From: Meandrina meandrites
Lineage: Eukaryota > Cnidaria > Anthozoa > Scleractinia > Meandrinidae
Assembly: GCA_963693305.1 (NCBI GenBank)
Contig: OY855912.1
Coordinates: forward strand, 2,182,001-2,246,000
Direction of reading: 5' to 3'
DNA length: 64,000 bases
Shown here: positions 58,930-64,000 of the stretch, in pieces
Numbering within the stretch: position 1 is the stretch's first letter
Layout: each line of letters starts with the position of its first letter
Notes under the pieces: generated by a model
The model's database searches: none
Told to the model about the DNA's origin: nothing
Seen by the model: the letters and a program-made list of their open reading frames with translations, nothing else
Translations under genes and position numbers: made by a program

Positions 58930-59174
58930 TACTTATCATCGGATGTGTGCTGTGTTTTGCGAAAGAGGAGTCATCCACACAAGATATCGCGAGCTCTTCA
59001 CTTATCTAACTAACAGTAGTCAAAGTTGAGGCAACAGAAGTGGTTTTGAACTGAAAAAGCACTCGTGCCGTCACTGTGAAGTCCATTCTTTAACAAGATA
59101 TCGCGAGTTTCCAGTTGTACGTTTTCAACGGCAGATATTTATGTAAAATGTATGTTTGTAAATTGAACGTTGTA

Positions 59175-59180
59175 AATAAA
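59175..59180 (+). terminator. Polyadenylation signal of the LRR gene
   Basis: AATAAA about 245 bases after the TGA stop; the first such signal downstream. Confidence 0.6.
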
Positions 59181-60916
59181 CTGTAAAGTGGCTATTTTAA
59201 CCTTGTGTTACGTTGATGCGCTTTCAAAAACCTATATAGTCAGTCCTACACAAAAGTTAAATTACCCCCTTGTAAAATAAAAATCTAAAAAAAGTGTGTA
59301 GTGCTCGTAAAAAGAAACGATATTTATTAACATGTTAGCACCCAACCTCGATTTATTTTAATTCAAACCTCAACTATCGGATAGCATAAGTTTCTTGAGT
59401 TTTGGTCTTGGAGGTAATATTTACACATGAAAAAATACAGTTCACTTAAAACATATTTCTCTCGCAAGGATGTTGCAACTCAAACAAACTAAGTACATTC
59501 ACATTACATAAATCTCAAAGCTGTCACTAGTCGGGTCAATACAAAAACTGTATTAACACTGCACAATCTTAGAGGACAACTGAACATAAAGAAAATATAA
59601 GAGTTAGATAGTTCTCTATGGTTTGTCAGGTATAAACACTAGCGAAGTCAAATTGTTTAAAATCTCTCTTTTGCATGTAAAAAACCTACCTCTGATTGTC
59701 CCTCATATAAATAGAAGCCACATAATCTAGTGCAAAGTGTCGTTTCGTTTTCCCATACTTTTTTTTTATTCTGTAGCTTTTCGCGTTCGGTTGAGATAAG
59801 AATGCCACATGACTTGATTTTATCGTCGACGTTCACATGTCGACTGAGAATACAGAAGAAATAAAAATTGCAGAGGCCACGAGGGTGATCTGTTGATCAC
59901 GAGCGGAACGTGTCCTTTGTGGGCGGCAGTTTTGGACGTTTAGCGTTAAATGTATTCTTCCTCGTCGTCTGAATCTGAACCATAAATTGTCCTTGTCCAT
60001 AAACATTCCTCACTGATTAGATTCGTCTCCTTGGTGTGATTCTGATAGAGCGCTTACCATAGTCAGAGCTGGCCGGCCTGCAGACTGGTATATTTGAAAA
60101 CTGAATTCCGTTGTAAGTCAGATTATTCCTGTCAAATCAGTCAATGGCTGGTGGATTTGTGCGAAAATCTCATGAAAAAGTCCAATTTCAAAACCAAAAT
60201 CACCGGACCAGCCGTCTGATCCTGCGTCATCGAATCTCCATGTTTTCACATAATCTTTCTTGTAATTTATTAGGGTAAATAAAGTTGTTGTTGTTGTTGT
60301 TGTTGTTGTTGTTCATCTTTCGCTATGTCATCACATTCTGGCCAACAGACTAAGTACCCGCTTTAATAAAGAGTGTTCGCTTAATAAAAGAGTACAAAAT
60401 AATTTAAGTTAAATTACTTTGTATAACAAAGTACGGTAGTCATCGTATTAATTATTTTATATCCTTCATTTATTTTGTAGAAATAAACCTCACTGCTAAA
60501 GCGATTGCTTGCCGTTTATAGACGTCTTTATACGCAAACAAATTCACCGAAATGGATGGCTGAAAATTCTCAGAAAATTTTACTGTTCATTTGCTTTTCA
60601 ACCGACTTTTCCGGCATTTGTACAATTTGTTTTTATTTTGCGTTCGTACTTCAACACTGCTTGTAGACTTAATTGGCGCGCTTATTCCAACAAAAATAAC
60701 ATCCCGCCAGAGTGCGTGCTTCTCTTGCGACATAGTTGAAGTTAAATTAAATGCACAATGATGTTGAACATTCCGAAAAAGCTACAGTGCATTGTTTTGC
60801 AGATTTCATAACAGATTTCTCGTTGCTGCGTGAAATGAATTCTAATTACGTATAAAATGAAGTGTCAGATGACACACCCAAAATTTTGGTGTTGGTCACT
60901 GTTGTAGTCTGATGCA
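59181..60916. other. Spacer between LRR gene and 3'-most transcript
   Basis: No supported gene. A TTG/GTT microsatellite lies at about 60283-60313. A weak acidic minus-strand exon candidate at 59946-60012 is discussed under rejected items. Confidence 0.45.
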
Positions 60917-63629
60917 ATGGCGGACATCTTCGTCCATGTGCTTCGTTCAGGTAAGTCCATATTTTCTCTCTTGTTTGTGTCAGTGTTATTCATGTAGTTG
61001 TTATATAGCTTTAGGTTTTTAAAATTTCGCTAGCCTTCCAATTTTGGCCTTTAAACGTTCTAATATATCCACACCGTGAAGTTCAGTTCGAGTTATTCGT
61101 CGATCACGCGGAAACCGTTGAAGTTTAAGAAGCTGTTGGAACACTTGCAGAGCTAAGCTCAGAACACTCTGATAAAAATGTCGATTACCAACCACCAAAA
61201 TAACCGTCATTTCATTTTCACCTTGACTTTTTCGTTCAAATTTCGTACTGTTCCTTTTGAAGTGCTGCTGTGGACATTTTCACTCATAAATCTGCTAAAT
61301 ACAAAATACAGTTTCCATGCATTGCTCTGTGATGGAGAGAAAATAGATTTTGAATTCTTTTGAAGCAATTTTAACAAAATTCCAGTCATATTCCATAACC
61401 TTGCTAGTAGTTGTTGAAAAGATATTCCACAGTCTGAGAGCTGCGAGTTATTTGGAGAGAGAAATATTGGAGTATTGAATGATTACAGATTAAAGTTTAA
61501 ATTCATGAAAGTGTATTTGTTTTTGTTTAATGTTTTTGCACAGGGCATTTCAGTGAGTTGTGAAGAAATGTTGTACAGCCTTTGAGCTAAAAAGTCTCGG
61601 TCCTCGTTTCAGAAAATTTTAGAAATGAAAAGGTTTGCCTGAGCTTCCTGTAATAATCGCTTACTCTGCTTTCAGACTAGTGCCCACATCAGCCACATGG
61701 CCCAAAACATGTGTTTGTGGAATCTGTTGTCAATTTATTTCTGTCCAAAATGAATTCTGCAAAGCTGGGAATTAGAAGCAAGACGCAAATCAAATTAACC
61801 GCCAATCATAGGACATTTGAATGGTTACATGAAGCCTAAGCTACTGTTGCTTTCTTTTGATTTTCCCTGCAAGTCGAACAGAGGCAGCAGAGGTGTATCC
61901 ATCGGAGCAGTCATTTTAGCTTTGGATCAAAACAAGTGCAACGTTGTTATTTCATCCCAGTGGGCATCTTCATGTTGGAATCCGCTTCAATTCCAAGTAA
62001 GTTAGTCACTATGTTTTTCAGAATTTCTTCAGAATATTTTGTTAATATATACACTCAATTTCAAGGGACTTTCAAGCCATCGAATAAATGAAAAATACGT
62101 TGTCTGTCTGTCTGAAAGCTAGGCCAAGTCACTTCCAGAGTTGGCCTTCTATTAAACTACACTGGTAAATTTGGCGAAACAAGTTTCAAGTATAACGGTT
62201 TTGGAGTTTTTTGTGTAGATATTCTTTAAAACAAGAAGAATTCAACATAAAAAACGCTACTTTCATGGCTTTTTAAATCAATCATTTTGTAACACGCCTT
62301 TTTCTTTCACTTTTTTTTAGGGCAGATCCTTTGAAATATCGTACAGTCATTCTGAAACTCAACTGTTACGGCGGGTCTGTTTTGATAATGGCATCTCCAC
62401 TCCAACTAAGGTGAGTTTATTGTTGTTGTTGTTGTTGTTGTTGTTGTTTTTCATTCACGATTAAATTTATATTGTAAGCAAAAACCAGAAATGACGCGTG
62501 CTTTCCAGACTTTCGGAGAACGAAGTGAAAAACAATTTCACCCTGATCGAGAAATGTGGACAAAACTGAAAATTTTAGGGAAAAGCTTGGAACAGTTGCC
62601 AAGCACGTGAAAATTGGCTCCGAAGACAATGTTTGGCATGCAGTCCTCAGTGTTGTAGTCTGGCCTTGTTTCAGGGTTAACCTCATTGCGCCTTTCCCCG
62701 AGTCAATGAAAAAAAATCACTATAAAATGTCCGTTGGTTTTCTGGGAATTAAGAAAACGACTGCAAGTACCACCAGCTGAAAAACACGAATAGTTAAAAT
62801 TGATGAACGAAAGTAAAATTTGTCTTTATCATGTTCCTAACGTTCACTCTGTTTTCTCCAGCTGGTTGAACAGAGATTACTGTTTAAGAAAGTACATGGC
62901 CTCCCACGTGCAATAAATGCCTCGAGCTTTCCCCTTCTGGCTCCATTTGGCTATTGGCTACATCTCATTTCAGGTAAGTAGTTTTTAATTCGTTCAATTT
63001 TCTTCCAGTTATTTGCACTTTAACGGTTTCTTTTCAAGAATATCAACGTTCAAAATTTAATTTCTTCTATTCTTAGACTTCTTACAATGTCGACTGTCTT
63101 TTAATTAATATATGTTATTGTATTGAAGCATCACCGAAACAAGTTAATGGAATAATTTAATTTAAGAATGGATGAATTTGAACTGGAACTAAGAAGTTTA
63201 ACATGTATTTCGTTATATGGGGATGAACTTGAAAATGTATTTGACGATGCATTGACTACCAAACCAAACACTACCAAACTCAATATTTTTCAAAATAGTT
63301 ACAAGAAATGTGTTCTTCGGCCAGACCGAATTTTACAACTGACAATGGTCGTTATTTTACGAGAAAATTTCCAATATTCCTCTCTGATTGGTCAGAGCAC
63401 GTTTGCACGGGTTATATGCATAGCGAAGTTTTTAAGAAAATGTGCTGAATGAAAGAAAAATGGTTCAAAATATATTGACGTTTCATTTGTTTTCTCCAGA
63501 TTGAACACAGATATACTAAAAAGGCAAGGGATCCTGAGTGCAGCAATTTATAGGGTGGAAGTCGTGACGCGTGTAGCTCTTGGACTCCGGCGCAAGCTGA
63601 CTATTGGGAATATCCTATTTCAAAGATAA
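60917..63629 (+). CDS. Probable 5-exon gene, uncharacterised, about 152 aa
   Basis: Proposed exons: 60917-60950 (ATGGCGGACATC start), 61893-61996, 62321-62410, 62862-62973, 63511-63629. Most edges have good GT-AG signals and the phases join to 153 codons. The product would be mixed hydrophobic/basic with no recognised domain. Two doubts are real. The second exon has a stronger acceptor at 61874 that leads into another open frame through exons 2-4, ending at a TAA in exon 4 (about 100 residues). The last exon uses a weaker acceptor, because the stronger one ten bases upstream gives an immediate stop. The locus may be coding in either frame, or non-coding. A CCAT-like initiator context and an AATAAA at 63878 support transcription. 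Confidence 0.4.
62410..62448. repeat. (TTG)n microsatellite
   Basis: About ten TTG units directly after the proposed exon 3 donor at 62411. Confidence 0.85.
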
Positions 63630-63877
63630 GTCCACAGTTTTATTTCTTATTTCTTCTCTCATTTAATACTTACCTACAGTGTATTTGCCTAGTTTCCGAA
63701 CCGAACTGGGTTTCAGTTTGAATGAATGATAAAATGTAGTGTTTCCTTTCAATCACTCTATATATTGCCAAGTATCTCAACTGAGAGGAATTTCGCAAAC
63801 TGCATGGATGGGATTGTCTTGATATATCCACAAAAATTCTCCGCGAGATCTTGCATTAAAAGAATTGTAATGTAGTT

Positions 63878-63883
63878 AATAAA
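63878..63883 (+). terminator. Polyadenylation signal of the 3'-most transcript
   Basis: AATAAA about 250 bases after the proposed stop. Confidence 0.45.
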
Positions 63884-64000
63884 CTCTGAATCAGATCATT
63901 ATTTTATAAACAGTCGAATATTGCTGCATATGATTCTCAGTGCAAATTTTGAGTCTTGGTCTGATGACTTATCTTTTGACCAACCAAGAATTTTAGAAAA

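Noticed and set aside
59946..60012. A minus-strand exon candidate encoding an acidic tail (Ser-Asp-Ser-Asp-Asp-Glu-Glu-Glu-Tyr-Ile, stop)
   Set aside because: It looks like a real C-terminus and has an acceptor, but I could not find an upstream exon in a compatible phase; the best nearby candidate (around 60064-60083) gives a stop.
61019..61210. A 63-codon minus-strand frame inside intron 1 of the last transcript
   Set aside because: No family, no promoter or splice partners, length within chance.

Overview
The window looks like nuclear DNA of an anthozoan cnidarian, most likely a stony coral. The grounds are AT-rich sequence, intron-rich housekeeping genes with GT-AG junctions, a lineage-specific tandem array of single-exon class A GPCRs, and a dense load of small palindromic and terminal-inverted-repeat elements in introns and spacers. 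The species is an inference; the animal nature is clear from the gene structures.

Layout. (1) 1-4.1 kb: a compact, intronless, virus-like block of six reading frames on both strands. Gaps are tens of bases and an A/T-rich TATA-like motif abuts or nearly abuts each start. It resembles the morphogenesis-gene part of a Polinton/Maverick-type element; the left edge is cut by the window and two genes are broken. (2) 4.2-33.3 kb: a tandem array of closely related rhodopsin-like GPCR genes. There are four intact copies (19.6, 23.3, 26.0 and 32.4 kb), one pseudogene (4.5 kb) and one gutted copy (9.4/14.4 kb) split by a 4.8-kb TTAA-flanked transposon. The spacers carry homologous flanks repeated about once per unit, with TA- and TTAA-flanked MITEs that can be sized against paralogous empty sites. 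(3) 34.5-51.15 kb, minus strand: a complete 37-exon gene for DNA topoisomerase III alpha (1063 residues when spliced), with TOPRIM, catalytic tyrosine, topoisomerase C4 zinc finger, two GRF zinc fingers and a C-terminal CCHC knuckle. (4) 51.56-58.93 kb, plus strand: a 19-exon gene for a 483-residue SDS22-type leucine-rich-repeat protein, divergent from TOP3A over about 400 bp. (5) 60.9-63.6 kb, plus strand: a probable 5-exon transcript of uncertain coding frame.

How the parts relate. The GPCR array shows birth and death by duplication, point decay and transposon insertion. TOP3A and the LRR gene form a head-to-head pair with YY1-like motifs in the shared promoter. The virus-like block has no visible link with the host genes. 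I found no rRNA, intact tRNA or CRISPR array.
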